This document shows positions 1 through 9,300 of a stretch of 21,672 nucleotides of DNA, in pieces. Under the pieces are notes generated by a model that searched no databases, was not told the origin of the DNA, and was given only the letters and a program-made list of their open reading frames with translations. How positions within the stretch are numbered: the stretch's first letter is position 1; each line of letters starts with the position of its first letter. The stretch comes from an uncultured Lachnospiraceae bacterium (GTDB taxonomy: Bacteria; Bacillota; Clostridia; Lachnospirales; Lachnospiraceae), in assembly GCA_910579495.1 (NCBI GenBank), contig CAJTVD010000056.1, forward strand, positions 1 to 21,672, given 5' to 3'. Position numbers and translations under genes: made by a program.

Positions 1-233
1 TTGTCGTTCCCTCCTGTGGTGGAAGGCTCGTCACTGGCCAGCTCAATCACGTCCATAATGCCACAATCCAGCGTTTCACAAATACGGGCAAGCGTGTCCA
101 TGCTGATATGTTTCCCTTCTTTTCCCATGTTGGCTATCATATTTGTGGTCAGGCCAGCGGCAAGCCTTAAATCCTCTTTCCTCATGTTGCGCTCTATCAG
201 TGTGTGCCAGAGCGGTTTGTAGCTGATGTGCAT
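1..233 (-). CDS. Cro/C1-type HTH transcriptional regulator, C-terminus off the window
   Basis: A reading frame starts at ATG 231-233 and stays open for 77 codons to the window edge, so the C-terminus is missing. The protein begins MHISYKPLWHTLIERNM and continues through a compact five-helix HTH region (KEDLRLAAGLTTNMIANM followed by SMDTLARICETLDCGIMD), the usual pattern of short XRE/HTH_26 regulators of Gram-positive mobile elements. A GGGAG ribosome site lies just upstream and a good promoter lies at 275-303. It probably binds DNA as a repressor of nearby element genes; its target is not visible. Homology is strong at the family level only. Confidence 0.8.
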   Translation of the reverse strand, partial: MHISYKPLWHTLIERNMRKEDLRLAAGLTTNMIANMGKEGKHISMDTLARICETLDCGIMDVIELASDEPSTTGGND

Positions 234-274
234 TTTTCTCCCTGCCTTTCTGCCCCGGATGGGCGTTTGTACCC

Positions 275-303
275 ATTATATCAGGATTCTTGCTAACTCA
301 CAA
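275..303 (-). promoter_or_regulatory. Predicted sigma-A promoter of the HTH regulator
   Basis: Read on the minus strand, TTGTGA (298-303) and a perfect TATAAT (275-280) are separated by 17 bases, with an extended TG motif one base before the -10 box. It points at the HTH gene starting at 233, leaving a leader of about 35 bases. Confidence 0.6.
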
Positions 304-368
304 ATATTTCTTGACGGTATCGCCGGTTCCGTCTGGATTGTGCTTTTCCTTTCCTCTTTTGATTACCT

Positions 369-527
369 CTAATTAGCCATGACCTGCTTGATCCCCTGGC
401 TTTTTGCACCTGGGTTATCATTCCCGTAGCCCTCTAACAGGTTGATGACGCCCCATACTGCAAGCCCCGCACCAAGGGCTACCACCAGTGTCTGTAAGAT
501 TGTGATCGCTGAAGTAAAAAATGCCAT
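369..527 (-). CDS. Maff2-family small membrane peptide, shortened
   Basis: The 52-residue product starts MAFFTSAITILQTLVVALGA and contains the signature WGVINLLEGYGNDNPGAKSQ. This is the Maff2 family, small hydrophobic peptides encoded between the coupling protein and the channel genes of Clostridia conjugative elements. It has one clear membrane helix (about residues 4-28). From family knowledge, relatives continue after KQxMA with a glycine-rich second hydrophobic segment. Here the frame stops (TAG) right after KQVMAN, so that second half is missing. An AGGAAAGGA ribosome site precedes the ATG. It could be a functional short form or the remnant of a deletion that also removed downstream channel genes and brought in the HTH gene. 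Confidence 0.75.
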   Translation of the reverse strand: MAFFTSAITILQTLVVALGAGLAVWGVINLLEGYGNDNPGAKSQGIKQVMAN

Positions 528-703
528 ATATTCGTTTCCTTTCCTGATATTTTTGTGATGTTAAAATAAGAATGAGGCTTCCTGTACCTGCAGCTGCCCT
601 GTGTGCGGGCGGCCAGGCCTACAGCAAAACCCCTGGTTCCAAGTTCCATATTCAGTTTTTCCCATTCCAGGCAGCCAGCACCAGTATATGTACTGCCGCC
701 CCT

Positions 704-1834
704 TTATCCTGAAACGCCCTGCCGGTCATCCCCTGCCAGTGCCTGGCACATTCCCTGCATGATATAGGCAGCGCAGGGGACCGCGATGCTGTTCCCCAGC
801 ATCTCATAGCGTCTTGTATCCCCGATTTCCTTCCCGCCATGCCTGTATCTGGTCCAGCCGTCAGGGAACCCCTGCAGGCGTTCGCATTCCAGCGGTGTAA
901 GGCGGCGTGCCGCATATCTCTTTTTTCCCATGCAGCTCCTGCTTAACCTGCTGTGCCCTGCCATGGCAGGCGCGGTCACCACATGGCGGTCCACTGTTGT
1001 CAGGGTATAGGACAGCCCTTTCTGGCAGCTTGTGCCATGCCCGCCATTCCAGGGCTTGCGGCCTATGGTGTTCCCTGCAATGCAGTACACCATATCGTCA
1101 GGCATCCTGTCCCCGGTCAGGCCCCTTCCGTCCCCGCTGCCTGTTCCTTCAAAATCCCCTCCAGCAAAGGCGGAAATGCCTTGCCGAGGAGTTCCGCCCG
1201 CCGCAAAATACCCCTGCAGGCTTTTGGGGATAAAAAGTATTTCCCCGGCACATTTTCCTCCAAAATCCGTGACAAGGAACACACGCCTGCGCCGCTGTGC
1301 TGTTCCGAAATATTGGGCATCGTACACGCACCAAGCGATGTCAGTTCTTCCGCTTCGCACCATTCCGGCGTTTGCCCATTTCCCGGAGCGAGGCATTGGA
1401 ACTTCGCCCTCTGTGAGCGCCTCAAGCACAGCCTTAAAGTCACGCCCTCCGGCAGAATACAATGCGCCGGGGACGTTCTCCCATAATGCAAACCTTGGGT
1501 ATCTCCCATCTGTCGCCTCCTTCATTTCATAAATAACCCTTACCGCTTCCAGAAACAGCCCGCTCCGCTCATCTAAAAGCCCGCGGCGCTTTCCCGCTAA
1601 CGACAATCCCTGGCAGGGTGATCCGAATGTAATGATGTCCACGGGCGGCAGCCTCCCACCGTGAAGTTTTGTGATATCCCCTGTATGGCACATTTCCGGG
1701 AAATGCCGCCTTGTAACGGAAATACAGTCCTCCATGACTTCGCTTGCCCACAATGCCCGGATGCCATAAAATGATGCCGCGTACGGGAATCCCCCTATGC
1801 CGTCAAAAAGGGAACCTAATGTAACCTGTCCCAT
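704..1834 (-). CDS. DNA (cytosine-5-)-methyltransferase, orphan
   Basis: A 376-residue C5-cytosine methyltransferase that would transfer a methyl group from S-adenosylmethionine to cytosine in a short target site. Motif I is LFDGIGGF (residues 9-16), motif IV GSPCQGLS with catalytic Cys74, motif VI WENVPG (118-123), motif VIII AQRRRRVF (179-186), motif IX RLTPLECERLQGFP (311-324) and motif X GNSIAVP (347-353). All key residues are present and the length is normal. The ATG at 1832-1834 is chosen because AGGAGG lies five bases upstream; a GTG four bases away overlaps that ribosome site. No cognate restriction enzyme is next to it, so it is probably an orphan enzyme protecting the element from host restriction. 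Its sequence specificity cannot be read here. Confidence 0.93.
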   Translation of the reverse strand: MGQVTLGSLFDGIGGFPYAASFYGIRALWASEVMEDCISVTRRHFPEMCHTGDITKLHGGRLPPVDIITFGSPCQGLSLAGKRRGLLDERSGLFLEAVRVIYEMKEATDGRYPRFALWENVPGALYSAGGRDFKAVLEALTEGEVPMPRSGKWANAGMVRSGRTDIAWCVYDAQYFGTAQRRRRVFLVTDFGGKCAGEILFIPKSLQGYFAAGGTPRQGISAFAGGDFEGTGSGDGRGLTGDRMPDDMVYCIAGNTIGRKPWNGGHGTSCQKGLSYTLTTVDRHVVTAPAMAGHSRLSRSCMGKKRYAARRLTPLECERLQGFPDGWTRYRHGGKEIGDTRRYEMLGNSIAVPCAAYIMQGMCQALAGDDRQGVSG

Positions 1835-1883
1835 AACCACCTCCTCAAAAAATCAATCATGGCTGCACATAGCCCTGATTGGT

Positions 1884-1915
1884 AAAAAAATAACAGCAAG
1901 GAATCCCTGCTGTTA
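1884..1915 (-). terminator. Rho-independent terminator or attenuator between the accessory gene and the methyltransferase gene
   Basis: TAACAGCA (1891-1898) pairs with TGCTGTTA (1908-1915) around a short loop that can extend the stem. On the minus strand it is followed by a run of seven T (opposite 1884-1890). It ends transcription from the 2072-2446 gene about 50 bases before the methyltransferase start, leaving little room for a separate promoter, so partial read-through is likely. Confidence 0.7.
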
Positions 1916-2071
1916 AAACCCGCAATCATGCGTCTTCCTGCGCCGTATTTTTACAACGCAGAATATCCAATTACACGAACACTCCCTTCCCCTCATCAGG
2001 GGCACGGATCATGTATGCACTTTTTCCAGCCACCAGCTTCCCCCTTCTCTGCCGGGCAATATCCGGCTTTT

Positions 2072-2446
2072 TTAGAAATCAACCACTTCTTTCTCCGGGA
2101 ACAGCCTTTTTAATTCCTCCACCGCTTCCCATACAAGAGGGTTATTCTCCGCCTCCGGCACGTAATGGATCAGGCCGGTTTCTATCGTCCCGCCGTTAAG
2201 GATATCAAGCTGCAGATCCTCATATGCCGGCTTCCCCTTCCTATGGAGCGTAATACCGATAGACGGGACGCCGTGCATGCGCTCCGGCGGTATGCTCCGA
2301 TAGATAGCGGCCGCTTTCTCCACCGTCTTGATATTTTCATGGTATTCCCCAAGGCTGTGAAACTCCCCGCACTCCGCTACCGTGAAGCGCATGTTCATGT
2401 CCCCTTGCTTCCCTGTTTTTTCCTCTTTCATACCCTTTCCTGGCAT
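2072..2446 (-). CDS. Small accessory protein resembling a large-polyvalent-protein (LPD) domain
   Basis: A 124-residue acidic, soluble protein with no signal peptide or membrane helix. The core FTVAECGEFHSLGEYHEN, then IYRSIPPERMHGVPSIGI and a C-terminal segment ending FPEKEVVDF, resembles domains found alone or fused inside very large polyvalent proteins and YodL/DUF4316-type proteins of Clostridia conjugative elements. That match is from memory of the pattern and the exact domain number is uncertain. The ATG at 2444-2446 has a GGGAGGGG ribosome site. It lies 93 bases downstream of the coupling protein gene, probably in the same transcript, and is followed by a terminator. The biochemical role is unknown. 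Confidence 0.65.
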   Translation of the reverse strand: MPGKGMKEEKTGKQGDMNMRFTVAECGEFHSLGEYHENIKTVEKAAAIYRSIPPERMHGVPSIGITLHRKGKPAYEDLQLDILNGGTIETGLIHYVPEAENNPLVWEAVEELKRLFPEKEVVDF

Positions 2447-2496
2447 AGCCCCTCCCTTCCTTATGCTTATTCATATACCTTCTTCCCATCTATGAA

Positions 2497-2520
2497 GGGA
2501 GCAGAAATATTTCCGCTCCC
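2497..2520. other. 24-bp near-perfect palindrome after the coupling protein gene
   Basis: GGGAGC (2497-2502) and GCTCCC (2515-2520) flank GAAATATTTC, itself a palindrome, so almost the whole 24 bases can pair. There is no T run on either side, so it looks less like a terminator than an RNA-processing or stabilising stem, or a protein-binding site, at the 3' end of the coupling protein gene. Confidence 0.4.
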
Positions 2521-2539
2521 CACACCTTTCTGTCTTTTT

Positions 2540-4471
2540 TTATGTTTCCATGTTTTCTACATTTCCGTTTTCCGTATTTCCATTTACTTCAATCAGTTCA
2601 AACTCTTCATCAGCCCGGAGCTTCAGCCTGTGTTCCAGATAAGCTTCCACGTCAAAGGCATTCTTTTTGTCATAGTCCGACAGTTCCTTATAACGCTTAT
2701 GGCTGGTGATGTCGAACTTGTTGCTTAGGAACGGACGCACCCCGCGCAGCTGCAGGATGCATTTGTCACCGTCCATCACCGCAAGCTCATCCCTGCTCAT
2801 CAATTCCTTTCCCATCTTTTGAAAATTTAACCCATAAGAGCGGCTCTGACCTCTGGTATCAGAGGTATTGTAAAGATCAATGGTCTCCTTCCCTAAAGTC
2901 TCTGAAATCTCCTTTAACGTGGTACTTTCCTTCCCTCCCAGAAACAGCATGCTGTCACAGTTCCCCAAAATTGTTTCCGATGCGTCCTTATAGATCGTCT
3001 TTAACTGGCTCTGTGACTGCAGAATAATAGAAGCAGAGATTTCCCTGCTCCGGATTGTTGCGATCAGCTTGTCAAACTTTGGGATCTGGCCGATATTTGC
3101 AAATTCATCAAGCAAGAGCCTTACATGGTATGGGAGCCTGCCCCCATGCACATCGTCTGCCCTGTCACACAAAAGGTTGAAAAGCTGGCTGTACATCACC
3201 GCCACGATGAAGTTAAAGGTGTCGTCTGTATCGGAGATAATGACAAACATAGCTGTCCTCTGGTCGCCCAGCATATCCAGTTCCATTTCATCATAGCTGG
3301 TCAGCTCCCGGAGCTCCGCAATATCGAATGGCGCTAATCTGGCACCGCAGGAAATTAAGATCGATTTTGAGGTTTTGCCCGCCGCAAGCTTAAATTTTTT
3401 ATACTGGCGCACTGCAAAATGCTCCGGCTTCTCCTGTTCCAGCTCCTCAAACAGTTCATCCACCGCATTTTTGAACTCCTCATCCTCCTCCCTTGTCTCC
3501 GAGGCATTGATAAATTCCAGCAGGGTGGAGAAATTCTGCTCCTCCTCCGGGGCTTCATAGTAGATATACCCGATCAGGGCGCAGTACAAAAGCCTTTCGG
3601 ATTTGACCCAGAAATCCTCTGCCGATTTTTCCCCTTCCCCCTTGGTGTTGGCGATAATGGTATTCACCAGCTTTAAGATATCCTTTTCGGAACGGATGTA
3701 CCGGAAGGGATTGTAATGCATGCTTTTCTTGAAATTAATGGTATTCAGCACCTTTATCCTGTAAGGTTCATAAATGATCCTCCCATTTTTATCCCTGACC
3801 GGCTTCCCGTTTTTCATCTTTGGCGTCCCCCGGCTTAACATTTTTCCGCATTCTATCAAGATGGTTCCTTTCGGGTCCGTGGTCACGAAGCTGACATTTT
3901 GGGGCATCTGCATGAGCTGGGGCTTGACGTAGAACCGGGTCTTGCCGGAGCCGGAACCGCCGAGCACCACCACGTTTTTATTCCTTGCATACTTTGGCTT
4001 TTTCGGCCTGCCATTCATGGTGAGCCGCTCCGTCTGGGTGAAAAGGATATTGTTCTCAAACACCGGATCAATAAACGGTGCGATATCCTTCTCATTCCCC
4101 CATCTTGCAGAACCGTACTCCACACCCTGCCGGTACTTCTTTGCATTTTTTCCTTTAAGGTACACCATAGCCCTCACTATTGCTGCACCAATCACTCCCA
4201 CTGCCAGATCATGGATATGGAAGCTGGGGAGCGGATTTTCAAAAGCCATCTGGAAATTCAGGAACAGCACCCCTGCCTTTTGGGCAAAAGAATCACCGAT
4301 GCAGTGGCGGTACAGCCATGCCAGCTTATCTGCCAGATAAAATACAATGATATAAGGCAAATTCATCATGAGAAGGCGCTTTTTATCTATCATGGAAAGT
4401 TTATCTGTGAAATTTCCTGCTATTTTGTCAGTCAGACCATGCAGGGATATTCCCTCTTTTTTCCCGCTCAT
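2540..4471 (-). CDS. VirD4/TraG-type conjugative coupling protein
   Basis: A 643-residue membrane ATPase of the type IV coupling protein family, which links the relaxase-bound DNA to the conjugation channel. The N-terminus has two hydrophobic segments (about 36-54 and 87-105). Walker A is GGSGSGKT (171-178) and Walker B is LLLDEFANIG (452-461); the TTDPKG and ILQSQSQL motifs of the family are also present. Length and domain order match the PcfC/TraG proteins of Gram-positive elements. The start overlaps the stop of the upstream pcfB-like gene by four bases (ATGA, 4468-4471), a sign of translational coupling. The C-terminal tail is acidic. No relaxase is in the window, so its partner lies elsewhere. 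Confidence 0.95.
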   Translation of the reverse strand: MSGKKEGISLHGLTDKIAGNFTDKLSMIDKKRLLMMNLPYIIVFYLADKLAWLYRHCIGDSFAQKAGVLFLNFQMAFENPLPSFHIHDLAVGVIGAAIVRAMVYLKGKNAKKYRQGVEYGSARWGNEKDIAPFIDPVFENNILFTQTERLTMNGRPKKPKYARNKNVVVLGGSGSGKTRFYVKPQLMQMPQNVSFVTTDPKGTILIECGKMLSRGTPKMKNGKPVRDKNGRIIYEPYRIKVLNTINFKKSMHYNPFRYIRSEKDILKLVNTIIANTKGEGEKSAEDFWVKSERLLYCALIGYIYYEAPEEEQNFSTLLEFINASETREEDEEFKNAVDELFEELEQEKPEHFAVRQYKKFKLAAGKTSKSILISCGARLAPFDIAELRELTSYDEMELDMLGDQRTAMFVIISDTDDTFNFIVAVMYSQLFNLLCDRADDVHGGRLPYHVRLLLDEFANIGQIPKFDKLIATIRSREISASIILQSQSQLKTIYKDASETILGNCDSMLFLGGKESTTLKEISETLGKETIDLYNTSDTRGQSRSYGLNFQKMGKELMSRDELAVMDGDKCILQLRGVRPFLSNKFDITSHKRYKELSDYDKKNAFDVEAYLEHRLKLRADEEFELIEVNGNTENGNVENMET

Positions 4472-4977
4472 AGTTCCTGCCCCCTGTCCTTGTGTTTTGT
4501 CTTTTCCCTCTCCCTGTGCTTTGCCACACGCTCCTTTGCAAGCTCCAGCTTTTTGCGGACGGAAGGCTTTTTCGCCTTATTTAACGTCCTGCCGGTATAT
4601 TCCTTAAAGGCGGCAGTAATGGAATCCACGTCCTTTGCCCGGAAAAATACGAAATACCGGGGCGGCGATACGGATTTATCCTTTTTCAGGCTGTAGAGGA
4701 CATGGTATTTACGGGCGCATTTTTCAAAAGATTTGATGTTGCCGTCCGTGACCTCTATGTTGGAAAGCTGGCTGCCATTTTCCGCTAGTTTCCTAAGGCT
4801 CTGTTTCCCATGGCTGACAGTCTGCTTTTTCTCTTTTTGCGTATTGTATCTTTCCTGTTTTCGTTCCCGTTCCATATCCGCCAGTGCCTTCTCCATTGCG
4901 TCCTTCAATATCCGCGCTGAAATCTTCCCGCCATTGATGCAAAGCGCTATCAGCTTCTCGCTTATCTCGTCCTGCAC
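4468..4977 (-). CDS. PcfB-family (DUF3801) conjugation accessory protein
   Basis: A 169-residue, highly charged protein. The N-terminal QDEISEKLIALCINGGKI and the later YSLKKDKSVSPPRYFVFFRA match PcfB/DUF3801, which in enterococcal pCF10 and clostridial ICEs acts with the coupling protein to bring the relaxosome to the channel. The gene order, immediately upstream of VirD4 with a four-base ATGA overlap, is diagnostic. Translation starts at GTG 4975-4977, preceded by GGAGGAAGAATA; no ATG is better placed. The C-terminus is lysine and arginine rich, fitting a nucleic-acid or relaxosome contact. The function is inferred from family and position. Confidence 0.85.
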   Translation of the reverse strand: MQDEISEKLIALCINGGKISARILKDAMEKALADMERERKQERYNTQKEKKQTVSHGKQSLRKLAENGSQLSNIEVTDGNIKSFEKCARKYHVLYSLKKDKSVSPPRYFVFFRAKDVDSITAAFKEYTGRTLNKAKKPSVRKKLELAKERVAKHREREKTKHKDRGQEL

Positions 4978-4998
4978 TATTCTTCCTCCCTTCCTGCC

Positions 4999-5280
4999 CT
5001 ATATTTTTATTTTCATCTCCCGGATGATCTTCAAAAGGCAGTAGCCGATACAGGGGGAATGTTTCCCATAAGGGCAGTCCCCGCAGGTCTCCCCTTCCTT
5101 CTTTTCCGGCTCCTCCGGGAGCAGGTAGTAGCATTTTTTCAGCCTGCAGGAGCCTTTCTTTTTACGGAAATAGCAGTAGGCACAGTCCGGTTTATCTTCC
5201 GCATACCTTGGTTTCTCTCCTTTCCCTCCCTGCACTCTGGTTTCCTCATTCCTTTCTTTTTTTGTAACAAACGCTGTCAC
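4999..5280 (-). CDS. Small cysteine-rich protein of the conjugation module
   Basis: A protein of up to 93 residues with eight cysteines in two clusters: CAYCYFRKKKGSCRLKKC and CGDCPYGKHSPCIGYC. The CxxC pairs look like metal-binding knuckles (inference). The pattern seems to recur next to pcfB-like genes in Lachnospiraceae elements, but I know no assigned function. The start is uncertain: the GTG at 5278-5280 has a weak ribosome site, and a second GTG at codon 16 follows GAGG by nine bases. It ends 21 bases before the PcfB-like gene and is probably co-transcribed with it. It has no signal peptide, so it is expected to be cytoplasmic. Confidence 0.65.
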   Translation of the reverse strand: MTAFVTKKERNEETRVQGGKGEKPRYAEDKPDCAYCYFRKKKGSCRLKKCYYLLPEEPEKKEGETCGDCPYGKHSPCIGYCLLKIIREMKIKI

Positions 5281-5386
5281 GCCCTGCGGGCAGCTTATTG
5301 TAAAAAGCGCCCATGGGCCAGCTGGCAGTCCATGAACGCTTCATTTTAATTTCTGGTATTTTTCTGTTTTATCTATAGGGTGATTA

Positions 5387-6274
5387 TCACTGCTGGCATT
5401 TCCCGGCTACAATGACCAGTCTTCCGTCCTTCCCAAACTCCGAGCGGTCACAGGTAGAAAGCGTAAGTATCTGCGTAGGGGCATGGTCAGGCTCCGCATA
5501 ATATAATGCATGTTCCTGAAGCCGCTCCATCCAGAGGTTATAACTTTCCATGTCTGCGTGGTTCCTTGTGCGGAAATCCCAGCTCCCGGTATCTTTGGCA
5601 TTATATTTTACTGCCGCCATGACCTGGTACTCTGCTGTATCACCGTAACATTCCGTATAGTAGAGCTGCCTGTGTGCCAGAAAATAATCTTCGTCCTTAT
5701 ATTTAAGGAGCGGAGAAAACATGGTGCTGGACGAACTGCCCATGTTGTGGGCGTAGACCGTCCTGTTAAAATCCCACTGCCCGGTGTCCTTATCCATGAA
5801 TGGACAGCCGCTGCTCTTTTTTTGTTTCCAGAAATCATGTGTCAGGTAATAATCGTTATCGAGAGTGCCGACTACCGGAAAGTCAATGGGCGTATCCGGC
5901 AGATAAAGCCAGCCCTTTACATCCCCATTTGCTTCCACCAGGGAATCCCAATCGTAGGAAAATGTTACGGTATTTGTATCAATCTCCCCCATATCGTCCC
6001 CATCTCCTGCTTCCGGTGATTTTCCTTCCGTGGGTTCTGTTTCTTTTTCCTCCGGCACAGCCGGTGGTATTTCCGGCAGGGTAATCTCCGTCCCTTTTAT
6101 CTGCTGGAATTTCTGCTGTTGCTTCACTTCCTGATGTTGGTAAAATAACATTCCTGCCACAGAGAGCAGGGCAATAAGGAGCCCTGCGATGATCTGTATC
6201 ACGATCCGCCTGCTCTTTTTCTCCTCCACATCAGGAAAGACCAGCTTCCCCAGCTTTCCGCCCAGGTCTTTCAT
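5387..6274 (-). CDS. Class B sortase
   Basis: A 295-residue membrane transpeptidase that cleaves a C-terminal sorting signal on a secreted protein and links it to the cell wall. It has a basic N-terminus, one membrane helix (about 24-45), a linker rich in Pro and Glu, and a catalytic domain with His176 (VYAHNMGS), Cys275 (LTLSTCD) and Arg285 (GRLVIVAG). The segment KGWLYLPDTPIDFPVV is typical of class B. The ATG at 6272-6274 is chosen because AGGAGG lies 12 bases upstream and the helix is then correctly placed; the frame stays open further upstream without a ribosome site. It lies 97 bases downstream of the adhesin gene, which is its probable substrate. Confidence 0.92.
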   Translation of the reverse strand: MKDLGGKLGKLVFPDVEEKKSRRIVIQIIAGLLIALLSVAGMLFYQHQEVKQQQKFQQIKGTEITLPEIPPAVPEEKETEPTEGKSPEAGDGDDMGEIDTNTVTFSYDWDSLVEANGDVKGWLYLPDTPIDFPVVGTLDNDYYLTHDFWKQKKSSGCPFMDKDTGQWDFNRTVYAHNMGSSSSTMFSPLLKYKDEDYFLAHRQLYYTECYGDTAEYQVMAAVKYNAKDTGSWDFRTRNHADMESYNLWMERLQEHALYYAEPDHAPTQILTLSTCDRSEFGKDGRLVIVAGKCQQ

Positions 6275-6371
6275 TCTGTCATGCCGCCTCCTTCCTGGAA
6301 CTCCTGCGGTGGACTGCCACAGCGGCATATTTTTATACCGCTGCAGCCCTGTCCGCGCGGAGCATTATAAT

Positions 6372-9300
6372 CTATTCCTCAGAACTGCGTTTTCCCTCAC
6401 GGATAGAAAATGCCGCAAGGAGAACGCCAGACATTCCGAGGGCTGCAAGAAGGTAAACAGGTGAAGTACGTCCGGTCTGGATCACAGGTCCTTTCTCCGT
6501 TCCTGCTCCTGATGCGCCTGCCGCTGTATTCCCTGATTTTCCTGCTGCAGGAGTATCAGATTTCTTATCCGGCTTGTTGCCGGAAACGGCATCTGCCGTA
6601 AAAGTTCCCGCTTCTGCATCGGAATTGATGCCAGATTCAGTGGTACTGTCATTGTCATTCTTGTTGCCGCCGGCTCTTTTTTCCCACCCTGCATAAAGGC
6701 TGATATCCCTGTCCGGCTTGTAAGTATCGCCTGCTTTGCCGACAAATAACTGCTTATCGGTGTACCAGCCGGTAAAGGCAAACCCTTCGCGTTCTGCTGC
6801 AGGGAGCTTTACGCCTGCGCCCTTTGTCACTTTGGCGGAGGGCTCTTTTACCGTGCCGCCATTGGCGTCATATTTTACGGTATAGGTGCCTGTTGTTTCT
6901 GCATTGCCGCCCTGGTCTTTATTTCCATCTTCTGTATGGTCTTCTTTGGACTTCTCCCATTTCGCATAAAAATCAGTGTCTTTCGTAATGCGGTAGGAAT
7001 CCCTGTATGTTCCTGCAAACTGCGTCAGGGACTGGTCCAGATACCAACCTACAAAAACATAGCCTTTTTTCTCTGGGAGAGGAAGGTAAAGGCCCGCGCC
7101 TTTTGCAATGATGACAGTCTTATTTTTCAGCGTTCCGCCTTCTGTGTGGAATACTGCCTTGCAGGTTTCCTGATCTTTATCACCGGCTTCCCCTATTTTT
7201 TCCTTTTCCCATAAAGCGTAAACGGTCATATCCTTTGTCACTTTCATCCCGTCCCCGGCAAGGCCAAGAAGAATCCCGCCCTTTTTCTCCGTATACCAGC
7301 CAAGGAATACATAACCCGATTTTTCCGTTCCGGGCAGGGTGATCTTTTCCCCTCTGGCTGCTTTTACGGCTACGGCTTTCCTTCCGCCATTCGGGTCAAA
7401 GGTAATGAGATAAGTAACCTCCGCCTTTTTCTCATAATGGGCTTTCAGAATGACATCGCCGGTAACCGTATATTTCTCCCCGGCCTGTCCGGCACAAATA
7501 TCATTGTCATACCAGCCGGTAAACTCATAACCCTCCTTTGTACAGGCAGGAAGGAGTATGGTATCGCCAATCTTTGCAGTGATATCCCCGCCTTCCATCT
7601 CCCCGCCGTCTGCGTCAAAAGTAATGGCTGCTTCCGGCCTTTCCTCCGGCTTTTCACTTTCCTTCTCCCAATGGGCATAAAGGGTGGTATCTTCTGTCAC
7701 GGTAAGTTCAGCATTCACTCTGGTGCCGCCTTCTTTTGCTGTATACCAGCCAAGGAAGAGGTGGCCTTCCTTTTCCGCTTCCGGCAGCCTGACTGTCTGT
7801 CCTTTTTCTACTTTTATAGGGGAAATCTCTTTCCCTCCGTCCGTATCAAAAGAAACAGTACATGTGGGTGCTTCTTTCCTCACATAATGGGCTTTCAGGG
7901 TGACATCATCGGAGATGGTGTATCCCTCCCCTGCCTGCCCGGTGCAGGTATCATTGTCATACCAGCCAATAAACTCATAACCATCTTTGGTGCAGCCGGG
8001 AAGGGTGATAGTATCTCCAATCTTTGCAGTGACAGCTCCACCTTCCATTTTTCCTCCGTCTGCGTCAAAAGTGACGGTGGCATGTGTCTTTTCCCATGCG
8101 GCATAGTAGGAAGAGTCCTGTTGCGGGGCGTAATGCTTTTCCCCTGCATTTCCTGCAAATACTGTCAGTCCTTCGTCCTTATACCAGCCCTGAAAGCAGT
8201 AGCCCTCTCTGGAAGCGTCCGGGAATGTTATATTTGCCCCCGGAATAACCTGCTCATTTTCTGTTTCCCCTGTACCGCCATTATAAATGTAGGTCAGGGT
8301 AACCGGATCTTTGGCTTTCCACTTTGCATAAAGATAAAGATCGCCTGTCAGGTTGATCTCCTGACCGGGTGCATAATCAGTCCCTTTTCCGTCTGCCTGT
8401 GTATTCCAACCGTCAAAGTCACATCCGGATTTTACCAGGTTTCCCATAAGCGGGAAAAGCTCTGCCTCCCCCATGATGGTCACTGTATCAGCACTGGTGT
8501 AATCATTTGGGTCCGAACACATAATGCTGCCAGAGCCGGAAGAGCTGTTATTGGCATCATAAGTGACAGAATAGGTCTTCTGCACTTCCGCAAGATAGAG
8601 GTTTTCGCCCCTTTTCTCTGTGCAGTAGCTTCTCGTATGCCATACAAACTGCTCCGTGCTTGCGTCCTTATGGTAGAGCTTTCCGTCAATCAATACTCTG
8701 CCGGGCTTTATATTGTCATAGCCGCCAAGCACAAAAACAGAATCACTTTCAAAATCCTCATCAAGAAGGATAGAAGCCCCTTCATTATAAGAATAAAAGA
8801 TGTCACAGGGAGCCAGCCCCACTGCATGGTTATCCTCCATGATAATGTGCCCGGAAAGGATGATCCCTGTCTCATTCATGTAACAGATCGCGCTCGCCGC
8901 GCTGATATTCTCTTTTGAGCGGTTACCGGTAATGGTACAGTCCCGGATGACCAGGGGCAGCGTGCCTTCCCCTTTGCCTGTCTGGATTGCGCTGCCCCGC
9001 AGGGCTTTGTTTCCGGTAATGGTACACTGGATCAGCTTTGACTCTCCTCCCGTGGACATATGAACGCCGCCGGCGACATAGTCGGAACTGTTATTTTCAA
9101 TGACACAGTCCGTCATAACCAGAGATACGAGAGACCATACCGCTCCTCCCGTTGAATCGGAGTGGTTTCCACTCAATTCCATGTTGGACGCTTCGGAAGG
9201 TCCCATAAGGCCCAACGCCCCACCCCATACAGCAGAACAGTGGCGGATTGTGCCGGACGTGATTGTAACCTCTGCGGTCTTTGCGGACTGGATGCCGCCG

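Noticed and set aside
540..700. A possible short minus-strand frame starting MELGTRGFAVGLAA between the methyltransferase and Maff2
   Set aside because: It has no good ribosome site and runs through the Maff2 start in another frame.
2051..2073. GCCGG...CCGGC stem followed by six T on the plus strand
   Set aside because: It points away from the only gene there and no plus-strand transcript is expected; it could be chance at a gene end.
5246..5344. A 32-codon frame between the sortase and the cysteine-rich gene, starting MKRSWTASWPMGAF
   Set aside because: There is no ribosome site upstream and no family is recognised; it overlaps the beginning of the cysteine-rich gene. It may be real, but the sequence does not support it.
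7437..8918. A long 493-codon plus-strand open frame opposite the surface protein gene
   Set aside because: It is antisense to a well-supported repeat protein, shows repeat-derived composition only, and has no recognisable domain or ribosome site.
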